DNA of 64,000 nucleotides from Liopterus haemorrhoidalis (Eukaryota > Arthropoda > Insecta > Coleoptera > Dytiscidae), in assembly GCA_963971575.1 (NCBI GenBank), contig OZ020624.1, forward strand, positions 8,366,903 through 8,430,902. The letters are read 5' to 3'. Shown in pieces: positions 1-10,625 of this stretch; within the stretch, counting starts at the first letter, position 1; every line of letters starts with the position of its first letter. The notes beneath the pieces are model-generated. The model was not told the DNA's origin. It saw nothing but the letters and a program-made list of their open reading frames with translations, and did not search any database. A program made the position numbers and the translations under genes.

Positions 1-1067
1 TTCAAACCGATTTTGCGGAAAAGAGTCACCCAGAAACTTTTTGAAACCTACTCCATTAGAAAGAGCATATTTTAGACCCCCTAAAAAAGTTGGATAGATG
101 TTTCAACGCAGACATATAAGGCCCTAAAATCAGGGTGCAAAACAGGGCGGCATTGCCACGCCGATGTTGAATTCTACAACATGCAGTTTCTATCTTTCAG
201 ATAGTTAGTTGTTTTTATACTACATACAGGTACTGCATAAGTACCCAAGTCTTACTGTCGTACCGATCTCATTGCATTGGCAACCTCCTGTACCTAAAAC
301 ACATTTCTATGGCAATCACCTATGACATAACCGCCATTTTTTCAGTTTTTTTTTTTTTCTTCAAATTTTCCGCTTTATTAATGCCATATTTGTTAGCCTG
401 AACAGTTATAGGTTGTCATATATTATTTCTAGGTTATTTTTCAGAGTCTCCTAAACTTTGTGACTTGAAAAAATTACGAAAAATTTTACAAAAAATTTTA
501 AATTTTTTTCGTTTTATCAAAAAAACGTCTCAAATAAAAGTTATTAGTTACTGCATTTACAGCAACTTTTGTTAAATAAATTTTTTCGAAATATTTTTCT
601 GTTGCTAAATATTCGCAAAAATCTTAAAATCGACACGAGGAAACTCCCATTTTTAGTCGACCGATTTTTACCAAAAGTTTATCAACTCGTGCCATTGATG
701 TCAAAAACTTAAATATGCAGTTTCATAAAAATCCTTTTAGCCGAATTTGCTCTGCACGTGTACACAGACAGACAGACGGACGGACAGACAGACAGACGGA
801 CAGACGGACAGACAGACCGACAGACATCATGCTAAAAATAGTCAAAACGTTATGTAGGGACCTCTTGAAAGATAAAGGAGAATTGCATGTTGTAGCATAC
901 AGCATTGCCGTGGCAATGACGCCCTGATTTACACCTGGTTTTAGGGCCTTATATGTCTGCGTTGAAACATCTATCCAACTTTTTTAGGGGGTCTAAAATA
1001 TGCTCTTTCTAATGGAGTAGGTTTCAAAAAGTTTCTGGGTGACTCTTTTCCGCAAAATCGGTTTGAA
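1..1067. mobile_element. Long-TIR DNA element
   Basis: The first ~187 bases are repeated in reverse complement at about 881-1067; the outer ~125 bases match essentially perfectly. The left terminus coincides with the window edge, so the element may start further left and no target duplication can be read. No transposase is seen. The centre (about 380-872) is a copy of a (CAGA)n-containing repeat found elsewhere in the window. Superfamily unknown. Confidence 0.8.
380..872 (+). repeat. (CAGA)n repeat family M1, truncated copy
   Basis: This segment shares its body with copies at 30479-30900, 49570-49960, 53555-53778 and 60905-61186: an AT-rich block, a conserved stretch around CCATTGATGTCAAAA, then a CAGA/CGGA microsatellite at 766-822, then CTAAAAATAGTCAAAACG. 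It stops at GGGACCTC, where complete copies continue for another ~60-80 bases. It is nested in the long-TIR element. The body is also related to the 3' repeat next to the Penelope-like ORF at 60111-60752. Confidence 0.7.
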
Positions 1068-2414
1068 AATACCCTATTTTTGGCTACTTTACACAAATCA
1101 CAGACTTTACACTAAATTTGTAAGCTAACAAGAGTAGCTAGAAAGTTAAAACCAAACATTTGAAAAGAGAGTTATGCAGAGACACTATGTGCAAACTATC
1201 ACGACTGTAGCTTAACTACAGCCATAGCTGTAGAAAACTAAACTTTACATTTTTTCTGAACAGTAAAATTTTTGGCCAACTTTGAACCACTTTACACTTT
1301 TTGGGTGCAACATATAAAAAGTTTAATTAATATCATTGAATAAAGCCCATAAAGTTGTACAAGTTGGCAAAATTTCGTGCATTTTGAAAAGCTTGTGAAT
1401 GAGATATTGGGACTCAAAGTTGTTGAAATCTCGCTGTCGTACTGTCGCGGGTTCCAGTATGGGGTCAAACAAAGGGCTATAGCGCCACAAATATTCCGCC
1501 GGCGAACCTAAAATTTTACCAAAGTTTGTTTGGGACATAAGGAGTCCTCCACACAAAATTTCAGCTAAATCTGAAATGGTCGCGCGGGGAGCCCTAGACC
1601 ACTTGACATGGAATGACCCTAATACAATCTTCTTGCTCCAATGTCTCTCTCCTTCTTCCTGTTCTCCTTCTGGTTTCCCTCTCCGATCTCCTTCCTTCTT
1701 GCTTCCAGTTCTCTCGCCCATCTTTGATTTATTTTATTTTATTTCATTCTCTTCCCTTCCAAACATTTCTTCACCCCTCCTCCTATCTCCCTTCCTTCCT
1801 CCCCATTACTTAAGGTGATTAAATGTAGAACAAATAAAACTAAATAAAAAATATTTTTCATATTTTTATTTTATTTGTTTCTCAGTCGTTAATTTTTTTT
1901 TTCATGTATTTTAATTTCAAAAGAAGTCGTACTACTTCTACGACATCCATTTTGAAACCAGGCGCTCCTTTGCGGCTCCATAATTTCAGGGCCCCAGTGC
2001 GGCCCTTTTTGGCATATACGTAAATCCAGCACTGCTCTAACATCCCATAAAAATACATATAAATTACAATCAGATTTAAGCATCCAAAAAGTCTTAACAT
2101 TTTTGTCTTCTTAATTCAAAATATAAACATCTCCGACCTAATATTTTTTTGTAAACAGAAAATGTTATTTGTACAGCCGTGGTTATAACCGCATGGTAGT
2201 GTATCTATTGTGTTGTAGTAGTCTGTAACATGTATGTTCCCTGAACGGAGTTGATCCATCAAAAGGACTGACAGACGAGGATAGCTCTTTCCATCAACTG
2301 AATTAACCCTTCGTTTCATTTCAAAACGGTTCGCCGAAAGAATTATCCAGCTACTTCATACCACAGTGACACACGTCACTATCATAACTTGTATAATTCT
2401 GAGGTTCTATAATA
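1068..2414. other. Unassigned sequence with a possible hAT end
   Basis: No coding region or paired repeat recognised. A C/T-rich tract lies at about 1640-1800. The reverse strand near 2036-1950 starts CAGTGCTGGATTTACG and is followed by GC-rich sequence, which resembles a single hAT terminus, but no partner end was found. Open frames here (for example 1323-1721 on the minus strand) match no family I know. Confidence 0.35.
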
Positions 2415-2458
2415 CAGTGGCGGCACTTATGGGGCACATTTATGGGGCACATTTATGA
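2415..2458. mobile_element. Solo hAT-like terminus (CAGTGGCGGC)
   Basis: Starts CAGTGGCGGCACTTATGG, followed by a short GGGGCACATTTAT direct repeat. It resembles the termini of the complete hAT elements at 19265-21249 and 48943-50632. No matching right end or TSD is visible. Confidence 0.35.
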
Positions 2459-2486
2459 GGTAAATATAAAAAATTGTTAAAATTGT

Positions 2487-3567
2487 TAAGTGTGAATTTT
2501 CACACATTTCAGGGTTTTGCAGGTATTTAGTAAGTGAATGATGATTATTTGGGATGCCAAAACAAATTTTATATTAAAATATTTTTTTTGTTAATTTTAA
2601 TTCGAACGCCTAATACCATTATTTAGGTTTCTAAATATGTGCAGTATTTTTTTTTTATATAGCAAGGTTCATTAAGAATTTTAAAAATTGCGTCTATGGC
2701 TTCCATTGGTTGTTATAAGTTCCGCCCCTCTGATTTCGTGTACATTGAAACAGAATTAAATTATAATTTAAACAATTTCCACTGGTTATTAAATTTACGC
2801 TTTTAAAAATTAAATGCAAAATTTGCCAAAATATAACTAGAATTTTGAAAAAATAATTTAAACAATATAAAAATTAAAAAAAAAAACAAAAATTAATATT
2901 GTCTCTTCTCACAGGGTTCGATCCCTTTCGGATCGAGTTACTTGGGTGAAAAACAAGCGTCAAAAACCACTACACCAGCATACACGTTCCAGTGTAGCGT
3001 GTTACAAAGCTATAACTTGTGTACATTATTAGCCAAAAATCACAAAAAATGCATTTTTTTCCAAAAACATAATCTAATCAAAAATTCCTGTTGTACTATT
3101 CTGGTTCACACCAATGTACATTACTTAGAATTTTTTCAGATTTTTAGTTTAAACCATCTGGGCTACAGGGTGTGGGACAAAAAAATTTTTGCACAATTTT
3201 GGCAAAAATCGCTTCAAAATAATTTATTTTGCAAAAATAAAAATTTGATCGTTAATCCACGTAACAAGGGCTTTCATTTGACACCCTACTTAGAATTATA
3301 AAAAAATATTTTTTTTTTTCGATGAGCACATATTTATTTATATTTTTAGGGGAATATGTTTTTTAGATGTTTTAGTATTTTTCCTATGTGTGGGTCAAAG
3401 AATTGTATAAGCGTGCCAAATTTCAACTCTCTAGGTTTAGCCGTTTGGCTACAATTTTTACCGAACAGACAGACGGACAGACAGACGACAAAATGACGGT
3501 ATAAGGGTTTTTTGGTCATACCTACAAAACCCTCAGTTTTGTAGGTATGACCAAAAAAACCTAAAAA
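2487..3567 (+). mobile_element. (GTCT)n TIR element family M2, copy a, with internal tRNA-like module
   Basis: Begins with the hairpin GTGTGAATTTTCACAC followed by CAGGGTTTTGCAGG, and ends with a CAGA/CGGA tract and CCTACAAAACCCT, so the ends form a short inverted repeat. Copy b (47551-48487) and copy c (55684-56712, inverted) share the order: terminal hairpin, AT-rich block, tRNA-like module, conserved block, (GTCT)n, terminus. The tRNA-like part lies at about 2905-2990 on the minus strand (A-box-like TGGTGTAGTGG and a B-box-like region around 2913-2925). No coding capacity. The class is uncertain: central GTCY microsatellites recall Drosophila DINE/mini-me elements. Confidence 0.7.
3506..3561. 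repeat. Near-perfect 25-bp hairpin at the M2-a terminus
   Basis: Arms 3506-3530 and 3536-3561 are reverse complements with one extra A; the loop is CCTCA. Copy b of the same element ends at the equivalent of position ~3534 with no second arm, so the right arm looks like a local inverted duplication of the terminus. Confidence 0.8.
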
Positions 3568-3628
3568 TGATTATTTACTTCACAAATTATTTTATTATCA
3601 CTAGACTACAAAGGAGCCATCAGTGGCG

Positions 3629-3672
3629 GCTGGTGCAGGGAGGGCAATGAGGTAATGTCCTCCCAATTATTT
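3629..3672. mobile_element. Solo hAT terminus (CAGTGGCGGCTGG)
   Basis: CAGTGGCGGCTGGTGCAGG followed by AATGTCCTCCCAA resembles the left end of the hAT at 48943-50632. A minus-strand sequence CAGTGACGGAGGACATT ends near 5045 and could be a diverged partner, but the flanking 8-mers (GGAGCCAT and TGTGTTGC) do not match, so pairing is unproven. Confidence 0.4.
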
Positions 3673-3984
3673 ACATTTGAAAAAGAAGAAAATCTTTAAT
3701 AAAAAAATAATCGTAGTATGTATTATTTTCATTTTACCCATTTTTAATTAATATTTAGTTATATTGAAATGTTTATAACTTAAGTTCGCATCGCGCCGCG
3801 TTGCGCTTCCTAAAACAAATGTTTTTAGAATGGACATACCCCAGGCAGGGCCAATTAACAAATGTCTCCTGTCTTTGTACGAGTGTAAGTGCTTGGTACA
3901 AGCGATGGTGAAGGACGAGCAATAGTATGTAACCTGTAGCAGCCATTGCAAGTGGGTCAAAACATATTTTGTCCGTAGTTTTAA

Positions 3985-4735
3985 TTATCAGTCGGTTGGA
4001 ATTATTTTATTCATCAAAGTATGCACCCATATTGTCTATACACTTTTGTCATTTAAGCGGCAGGTTGGTTAGGCCAGTGGTATAAAACCCTGGCGGACGA
4101 GAGTCAATGAATTCCTGGAAGGCCAGTTTTACAGCATTGTCGGAATTAAACTGTTTTCCTATTAAAAAGTGGAACTATTTGCGGAAGAAGTGGTAGTCAG
4201 TGGGGGCTAGGTCTGGTGAATATGGAGGATGATGAAGAAGTTCCAACTCCAATTTCTGTAGTTTTGCCACAGTCATTTGTGCAGTGTGTGGTCTAGCGTT
4301 ATCATGCAATAAGATCTGTTGACCAATCTAGGCTGTTTTTCTTTAAGTTTTTGCATCATTTCGTCCAGCTGATTGCAGTACATTTCTGCTGTGATCGATG
4401 ACCCACGTTTTTTTTTTTTGTTGGTTTTTAAGTTACCTGTACGAATTTTGGCGAACCAATTTGATATTGTTTGTTGCGTAGTAACACTAGAGCCAAATAC
4501 ACTATTAATGTTTCGCGCCGCCGACCGGCGTAGCGTAGTGGTAACACATGTGCTCTGCGTTGCGAAGGTCTCGGGTTCGAATCCCGTTCAGGCATGGAAA
4601 TTTTCTCGAATAAAAATTGTCCTGGCTAATTGCCACAGAAGCAAAGGCCATTAAATTTAAAAAAAAAATGTTTCGCGCGGTCTGCGATGTCGTAGTTCCA
4701 CGTAAGAACTCATAATTGTGCAAATTTCCGACCGT
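3985..4735 (-). pseudogene. Mariner transposase pseudogene, split by a SINE
   Basis: Minus-strand translation reads the C-terminal half of a DD34D mariner transposase: HDNARPHTAQMT with the second catalytic Asp, then SPDLAPTDYHFF with the third, ending NMGAYFDE and a stop. Upstream, on both sides of a SINE, lies the N-terminal helix-turn-helix: LRGTTTSQTARNI, then VTTQQTISNWFAKIRTGN. The section between this HTH and the catalytic core is mostly missing, and at least two in-frame stops occur in the core. It is a dead, internally deleted copy. The TIRs were not located. The SETMAR/Mos1-like character comes from motif recognition only. Confidence 0.85.
4519..4666 (+). mobile_element. tRNA-derived SINE (SINE-A), copy 1
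   Basis: The head has an A-box-like TAGCGTAGTGG and a perfect B box GGTTCGAATCC. The body ends in a poly-A run. The 12-base sequence AATGTTTCGCGC flanks it at 4507-4518 and 4667-4678, an exact target-site duplication. It sits inside the HTH-coding part of a mariner transposase. The 5' and 3' acceptor arms do not pair fully, so this is a SINE, not a functional tRNA gene. Confidence 0.9.
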
Positions 4736-5476
4736 TCTATTTTTAACAAAATTAATATGAAAAAAATTTTGTGATATTTTTTAGAGCATACAATGATTTA
4801 TTTAAACAGGCGAGATGAGTAACTTTCCAAAAAAAAAAAAAAAAACAGAACGGTAAAATATTAAGCCAATGTCAAATAATAAGCTGTTAAAGTTGGCAAT
4901 ATTATTAACTACAAATTTCATCTTTGACGATCTGATATTTTCCATTTTAATACCAGTTTCAAAATATTGCAAGCACCACTTGCAATCTTGCACATAGTAT
5001 TTTTCTCCACTTAGTAAAAAATAAAATAATGTCCTCCGTCACTGTGTGTTGCTATTCGTAACATTACCCCAGGTTAGTTCAGCCTGAGTGCATCTTGTCC
5101 TGTCCTCATAATCCAATCTCGGCGTTCGGCGCTGGGATCCCATAACAGACGCGTCGGATTATGTCTTAAGTATTCTAAATTGTTATAAATACACACGGTC
5201 AACCCTCGGCATGGCATTTGCCTCTTCGAATACCCATACCAACAAACCGGTCAATATGTAAGATTCGCCGACTCGTTAATCTCATTTACAATACAATCAA
5301 GACGATGTCCATCTACCCGATCCAGTGTAAACAGTTTTTTATGGATGTGGGAAAGTCACTGTGAATAACTTAATTAGGAGGCAAAATGGTTCTTTACTCA
5401 GTGGGAATTCACCTATATTAAAAACTGATGTGAAGTGGGAATTTTCAAACATTCAGTTTTGTAGGCAATTTTTACT
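4736..5476. other. Unassigned sequence
   Basis: AT-rich with a poly-A tract at about 4829-4845. No coding region, paired TIR or known repeat recognised apart from the possible hAT end near 5030-5045. Confidence 0.3.
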
Positions 5477-6121
5477 TGCCCGACCTTAATATATAAGGGG
5501 CAAGTATTGTAATCGCGAAAATTTTCGATGTCGAGATTTTGACTGATGACCACGTTTCATGGTCCAGAGAATCCAAAAAATCTATTTTCGAAGTGCCGTC
5601 CGTATGTGTGTGTGTCTGTGTGTATGTCTGTGTGTGTGTATACACGATACTCAAGAACGGTTCAACTTAGAGAATTCGTTCTGGTACTAAAAAATTCTCC
5701 TATTAAATTGTTTTTTATGAAGATCGGTTGACTAGAAATGGGAGTTTACTCGTGTCGATTTTAAGATTTTTGCGAATATTTAGCAACAGAAAAATATTAC
5801 GAAAAAATTTATTGAACAAAAGTTACTATAAATGCAATAACTAATAACTTTTATTTGAGAATTTTTTGATAAAACGAAAAATTTCGAAAAATTTTTGTAA
5901 AATTATTTAAAATTTTTCCAAGTCTCAATTTTTTCATACTTATATGTAACGTTTCCATGGTCATGATAATTAATTCGTAACTAGTAAACCAAGCCTTGGA
6001 CAAAAATTTGTATAGAACATAATTTGATGTATTTTTGAAGATTTATCTAAATATAATTTTTTTTTTTTATTTTTATTTTTTTTTATAGGTGGGCAAGTCT
6101 AGCGGAGGTTTCCGCTCGCCA
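5477..6121 (-). mobile_element. Penelope-type 3' repeat, 5'-truncated copy
   Basis: Nearly the same sequence follows the stop codon of the Penelope-like ORF at 60111-60752. On the plus strand it starts ACTTGCCCGACC, has a GTGTGTCT-rich tract at 5603-5640, and ends GGGCAAGTCTAGCGGAGG and CGCCACTAGT. The first ~35 bases can fold (ACTTGCCC with GGGCAAGT). There is no ORF here; homology stops where the coding part would begin, as expected for a 5'-truncated retroelement. SINE-A copy 2 begins a few bases further on. Confidence 0.65.
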
Positions 6122-6129
6122 CTAGTTTA

Positions 6130-6262
6130 AAATATTTTATAGCCTTTGCTGCTTCGGCAGTTAGCCAGGACAATTCTTATTTTTGAAAAATTCCAACGGG
6201 ATTCGAACCTGAGACCTTAGCAACGCAGAGCTCATGTGTTACCACTACGCTACGCCGGTCGG
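6130..6262 (-). mobile_element. tRNA-derived SINE (SINE-A), copy 2
   Basis: Reverse complement of SINE-A: the head GCCGACCGGCGTAGCGTAGT is at 6262 reading left, with B box GGTTCGAATCC, and the tail runs into AAAATATTTT near 6130. It matches copy 1 except for scattered substitutions and a short indel. No clear TSD. It abuts the Penelope-type 3' repeat. Confidence 0.85.
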
Positions 6263-6284
6263 CATAGTATGCATTTAATAAGTT

Positions 6285-6365
6285 AGTTAGTTAGTTAAAA
6301 TTTTTGGCGCACAACAACCAAAGACTATTTGCGCCTAACGCAGCCCATCTAAATGACTAGACTAC
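6285..6365 (+). repeat. Dispersed repeat, copy 1 (GGCGCACAACAACC)
   Basis: A (GTTA)n run followed by AAAATTTTTGGCGCA and TTGCGCCTAACGCAGCC. A diverged reverse-complement copy lies at 51670-51745. Short tandem repeats at one end would suit an RTE-type LINE tail, but nothing coding is attached. Confidence 0.5.
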
Positions 6366-6552
6366 ATATTAAAAACAATAAATTAGACAATAAATAAATA
6401 AATAAAATCATTAAAAATACGCATACTCAATAAAAGAAATCTTGCACGGACAAATATAAATAAATAATGTAAAAGGTCTGTTCGAAAATTGAACAGACGC
6501 AGGGTAATGGTAAGAGGCTGTAAAGAAGCCAATTACCATCGAATATCACAGG

Positions 6553-6766
6553 CAGAGCCGCAGTAAGGAAAACTTGCGCTAGGGGCAGAGCCGTGTTTTG
6601 GCGCCCTGGTAAATAAAAACAAGGTTCTTACCTCTCAAAATTTAAGTGATGAGCAAAAAAAAGGGCTTCATCTTCGCAATGGCGCCCCTTAGCAAGCCCG
6701 TCAGCGCCCTTTTCCTTAGTGCGCTAGGGGCCGCCGCCCCCTCCGCCACCCCTTACAGCGGCTCTG
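6553..6766. mobile_element. hAT MITE, CAGAGCCGCAG family, copy 1
   Basis: Ends CAGAGCCGCAGTAAGG and CCTTACAGCGGCTCTG are inverted repeats. TATCACAG appears just outside both ends but is offset by a few bases, so the 8-bp TSD is imperfect here. Copies 2 and 3 have exact 8-bp TSDs. Non-coding, with internal AAGTGATGAGCAAAAA repeats. Confidence 0.85.
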
Positions 6767-7159
6767 ACTTTATCACAGAAATTAATTAAAAATTAAAGCA
6801 ACTTTTCTTTATTAGCGTGATATCAGAACGAATTTCTAGTCATATTTCTAAACACAATAATTATATTGTTAGTCTGTCACTCAGAGAGAGACTACTGAAT
6901 TTTATAAAATTCAAGACATTTTCTTCTTTACAAAGAAATATATGGCGGGTATTGTTACTATCGTAAAAATGGTCCGCAAGTGGTAACAGACTTTCCTATA
7001 TCATTGTGTTGGTACAATGAATTTTATAGAGCCATATTTCAAAGAATATGATTCTATAGGTTCTTATGAAAATATCATTTTATTTTTCAGAAGAGAAATT
7101 AAGTAAAGACGTTGACTAGAAACCTGAATTATTGAGAATTATGTAAATATGAATTAAGA

Positions 7160-7345
7160 TACGAATAGGTGTGTGATGGGGTAACGTTACAAATTTTACG
7201 CAAAAGTTATTTAATACTTTTAGAGTTGCGTAGATATAACCAAGAAACTCTTATATCTTCGCACCTAGAATAGTTGGACCTAGAGAGTTGAAATTTGGCA
7301 TGCTTATACAGTTCTATGGCCCGTGTATAGAGAAAAATACTAAGG
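7160..7345 (-). repeat. M2-like fragment
   Basis: Contains GAGAGTTGAAATTTGGCATG and a diverged block that in full M2 elements lies beside the (GTCT)n tract. Termini are missing. Confidence 0.45.
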
Positions 7346-8228
7346 TTAAAAAAACAGTCTAAAAAGTTTCTTATAAGTTTCTTTTAGAAAAAAAGAAATG
7401 CTCGTTAATTAGATAAAATATAAATAAATTTGTTATACTTTGCCCAACAAAAATTCAACTAACGGCCGAATGCCGGCAACTGCTTTTACTGTTGGTAAAT
7501 TGTTAGCACCAAAAGTAAGTGCAACGCCAGTATTAATAATGTACTTCACATTTGTATTTCGCATTCCGCCTATACGAAGTACTTTACCAGCATTTTATAA
7601 GCACTCCTTATTTGTATTAATCCGAGCAAACATTTTTATACGGGCTATCGTCTCTTCTTCACTCATACTTTTTACTTAAAACTAAACTTTTTTTGAATGT
7701 AATAATTTGAAAGGTCTGATTGTTCTTAGTCATAAAACGCCCTAACCGCGTGGCCTTCGAGGGCCAGTACAAGTTGATACGTGTTGGTGGACAGTTTGTC
7801 AAGATATGTATTTAAATAGTTATTGTTTTGTGAACATTATACAGTTTTTTATTGTGATTTGTGTGTGTTTTGTTAGATTTAAGAACGTAGTTTACACAAA
7901 CTGTTTCATGTTAAATTGTTTAATTTTTAGTTTAGTTAAATCATAGTTTTTTTCATGTAATAAAATTTTCAATTATTAATAAATCTGTTACAAGATTATA
8001 AATATGTCATTTAAAAATTATAATTTGTCATATTTTATTTTGAATAGTGACATCTTAAATATTTTGTAAATATAATACTAACCTAAAATAATACAAACTC
8101 AATCCAAAACTGTAAATCTTTTTTTACAATATAACCAAGTTTCTAAAAGTCAGTAATACACTATAAAAATCACCAAAACAACCAGATCTAGTTTGTTCTT
8201 ACAAAAGTGAACAGGTTATAGCATTAAT

Positions 8229-9838
8229 CCCAGCAAACATTTTTCTACGGGCCAGTGCTGGTAAAGCACATACTCCCCGGCATTGAAAGTAATGGTCCAG
8301 TGCTGGCATTTCGTACTGGGCCAGTACCCCGGTGTCCCCGTGGCCGTTATTGGCCCATTGATGAATCAGTTGCCGGCCCAGCAACGGTAAAGTGCATTGA
8401 AAGTAATGGGCCAGTGCTGGCATTTCGCACTGGGCCAGTGCTGGCATTTCGCACTGGGCTAGTGCTGGTATTTCGCACTGGGTCAGTGCATATATTATAC
8501 CCACTCTCTAGTGTTTCAAATGTAACATATGTGTACTTACCCAGTATTAAAATAAATTAATGGTTAGGTGCAAAATAAATACTCATTTGGCCATTTTGAC
8601 CATTGTTGAATAAATTTATTTAACAAATAAAGTTGACAATGTCGCATAGGTTTTAAACTATTAATGAAGAAATTAATATTGCTATCAATAGAATGATGCG
8701 ATATTGTTAACTTAAGTTGTTAAATAAATTTATTCAACGATGGTAAAACTGGCCGATTGTAAATTGTATTAACAGTTATGATTTCTTTATAAATATTAAA
8801 TAAATATAATTTCAGGAATAACAGGAATTAGTTTATTTAATTTATTAATTTAATGAAGAATTTTAAGAAAATGGTTTTCTGCCATTTCGGCCAAAAAATT
8901 GCATCCTAAAGATAAGTGATGACTATTAATTTTCGCCAATATTCGGCTTGTTTTATCTACCACATCTTTTCCCCCTGACTTGAAGAGTGCCAATCTAAAG
9001 AAATCATACTTGTTAAAATAAATTCAGTTATGAAATTTTATAAGCATTAATGCTATAATCTGTTCACTTTTATAAGAACAAACTAGATCTGGTTATTTTG
9101 GTGATTTTTATAGTGTATTACTGACTTTTAGAAACTTGGTTATATTGTAAAAAAAGCTTTACAATTTTGGATTAAGTTTGTATTATTTTAGGTTAGTATT
9201 ATATTTACAAAATATTTAAGATGTCACTATTCAAAATAAAATATGACAAATTATATTTTTTAAATGACATATTTATAATCTTGTAACAGATTTATTAATA
9301 ATTGAAAATTTTATTACATGAAAAAAACTAAGATTTAACTAAACTAAAAATTAAACAATTTAACATGAAACAGTTTGTGTAAAATACGTCCTTAAATCTA
9401 ATAAAACACACACAAATCACAATAAAAAGCTGTATAATGCTCACAAAACAATAACTATTTAAATACACATCTTGACACATCTTGACTATCCACCGACACG
9501 TATCAACTTGTACGGGCCCTCCAAGGCCACTCGGTTAGGGCGTTTTATGACTAAGAACAATCAGACTTTTCAAATTATTACATTCAAAAAAAGTTTAGTT
9601 TTAAGTAAAAAGTATGAGTGAAGAAGAGACGATAGCCCGTATAAAAATGTTTGCTTGGATTAATACAAATAAGGAGTGCTTATAAAATGCTGGTAAAGTA
9701 CTTCGTATAGGCGGAATGCGAAATACAAATGTGAAGTACATTATTGATACTGGCGTTGCACTTACTTTTGGTGCCAGCAATATACCAACAGTAAAAGTAG
9801 TTTGCCGGCATTCGGCCGTTAGTTGAATGTTTGCTGGG
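8229..9838 (+). mobile_element. Family E element, inner copy
   Basis: Starts CCCAGCAAACATTTTTCTAC, ends GTTTGCTGGG; flanked by AT at 8227-8228 and 9839-9840. The uninterrupted target (GCATTAATGCTTATAAA) is preserved at about 42068-42084 in another copy, which confirms the insertion site and the 2-bp duplication. Length 1610 bp. It runs opposite to the host copy, so 7443-10804 can fold into long imperfect hairpins. Confidence 0.85.
8283..8482 (+). repeat. 24-bp subterminal minisatellite of family E
   Basis: Units of GGGCCAGTGCTGGCATTTCG plus CACT are repeated in tandem (clearest at 8408-8482), interleaved with GGTGTCCCCGTGGCCG-type sequence. Related arrays occur at 10520-10625, 40397-40620 and 42715-42795. 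The open frames across the array just reflect a period divisible by three. Confidence 0.85.
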
Positions 9839-10519
9839 ATGCTTATAAAATTTGATAACTGAATTTATTTTAACAAGTATGATTTCTTTAGGTTGGCACT
9901 CTTCAAGTCAGGGGGAAAAGATGTGGTAGATAGTACAAGCCGAATATTGGCGAAAATTATTAGTCACCCCTTATCTTTAGGATGCAATTTTTTGGCCGAA
10001 ATGGCAGAAAACCATTTTCTTAAAATTCTTCATTAAATTAATAAATTAAATAAACTAATTCCTGTTATTCCTGAAATTATATTTATTTAATATTTATAAA
10101 TAAATCAATAAATTATAACTGTTAATAAAATTTACAATCGGCCAGTTTTACCATCGTTGAATAAATTTATTTAACAACTTAAGTTAACAATATCGCATCT
10201 TTCTATTGACAGCAATGTTAATTTCTTCATTAATAGTTTAAAACCAATGCGACATTGTGAACTTTATTTGTTAAATAAATTTATTCAACGATGGTAAAAA
10301 TGGCCAAATAAGTATTTATTTTGCACCTAACCAGTAATTTATTTTAATACTGGGTAAGTACACATATGTTACATTTGAAACACTAGATAGTGGGTATAAT
10401 ATATGCACTGGTCCGTCAGAAATAAATCTTGCAACTAATGCGATTATCTTGCACTTTACCGTTGCTGGGCTAGCAACTGATACATCAATGGGCCAGCTAA
10501 CGGCCACGGGGACACCGGG

Positions 10520-10625
10520 GTACTGGCCCAGTGCAAAATGCCAGCACTGGCCCAGTGCGAAATGCCAGCACTAGCCCAGTGCAAAATGCCAGCACTGGCC
10601 CAGTGCGAAATGCCAGCACTGGCCC
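10520..10625 (-). repeat. 24-bp subterminal minisatellite of outer family E copy
   Basis: Reverse-complement array of the same 24-bp unit (GTGCGAAATGCCAGCACTGG), four or five units, in the right arm of the outer element. Confidence 0.85.

Noticed and set aside
715..927. Repeat frame with Arg/Gln/Thr/Asp pattern across (CAGA)n (also 30645-30936, 49763-49951)
   Set aside because: Microsatellite translation inside M1 repeats; not a protein.
2487..3567. M2 as a canonical Helitron
   Set aside because: No TC start and CTRR end in the right context, and no rolling-circle helicase fragment anywhere; only the GTCY tract and terminal hairpin are suggestive.
4519..4592. Possible functional tRNA gene with perfect B box
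   Set aside because: The acceptor arms do not pair, and it has a SINE tail, poly-A and a TSD; a second copy exists at 6130-6262.
5537..5575. Possible hammerhead ribozyme (CTGATGA followed by a CCA/TGG stem) in the Penelope-type 3' repeat
   Set aside because: Penelope-like elements can carry hammerheads, but the GAAA box is not at the expected position and the copy at 59567 has CGGATGA instead. A covariance-model search (Rfam hammerhead and HDV-like models) would decide.
8199..8560. Open frames through the 24-bp minisatellites of family E (also 10497-10846, 40288-40718)
   Set aside because: The period is a multiple of three, so several frames stay open on both strands; there is no start context or homology.
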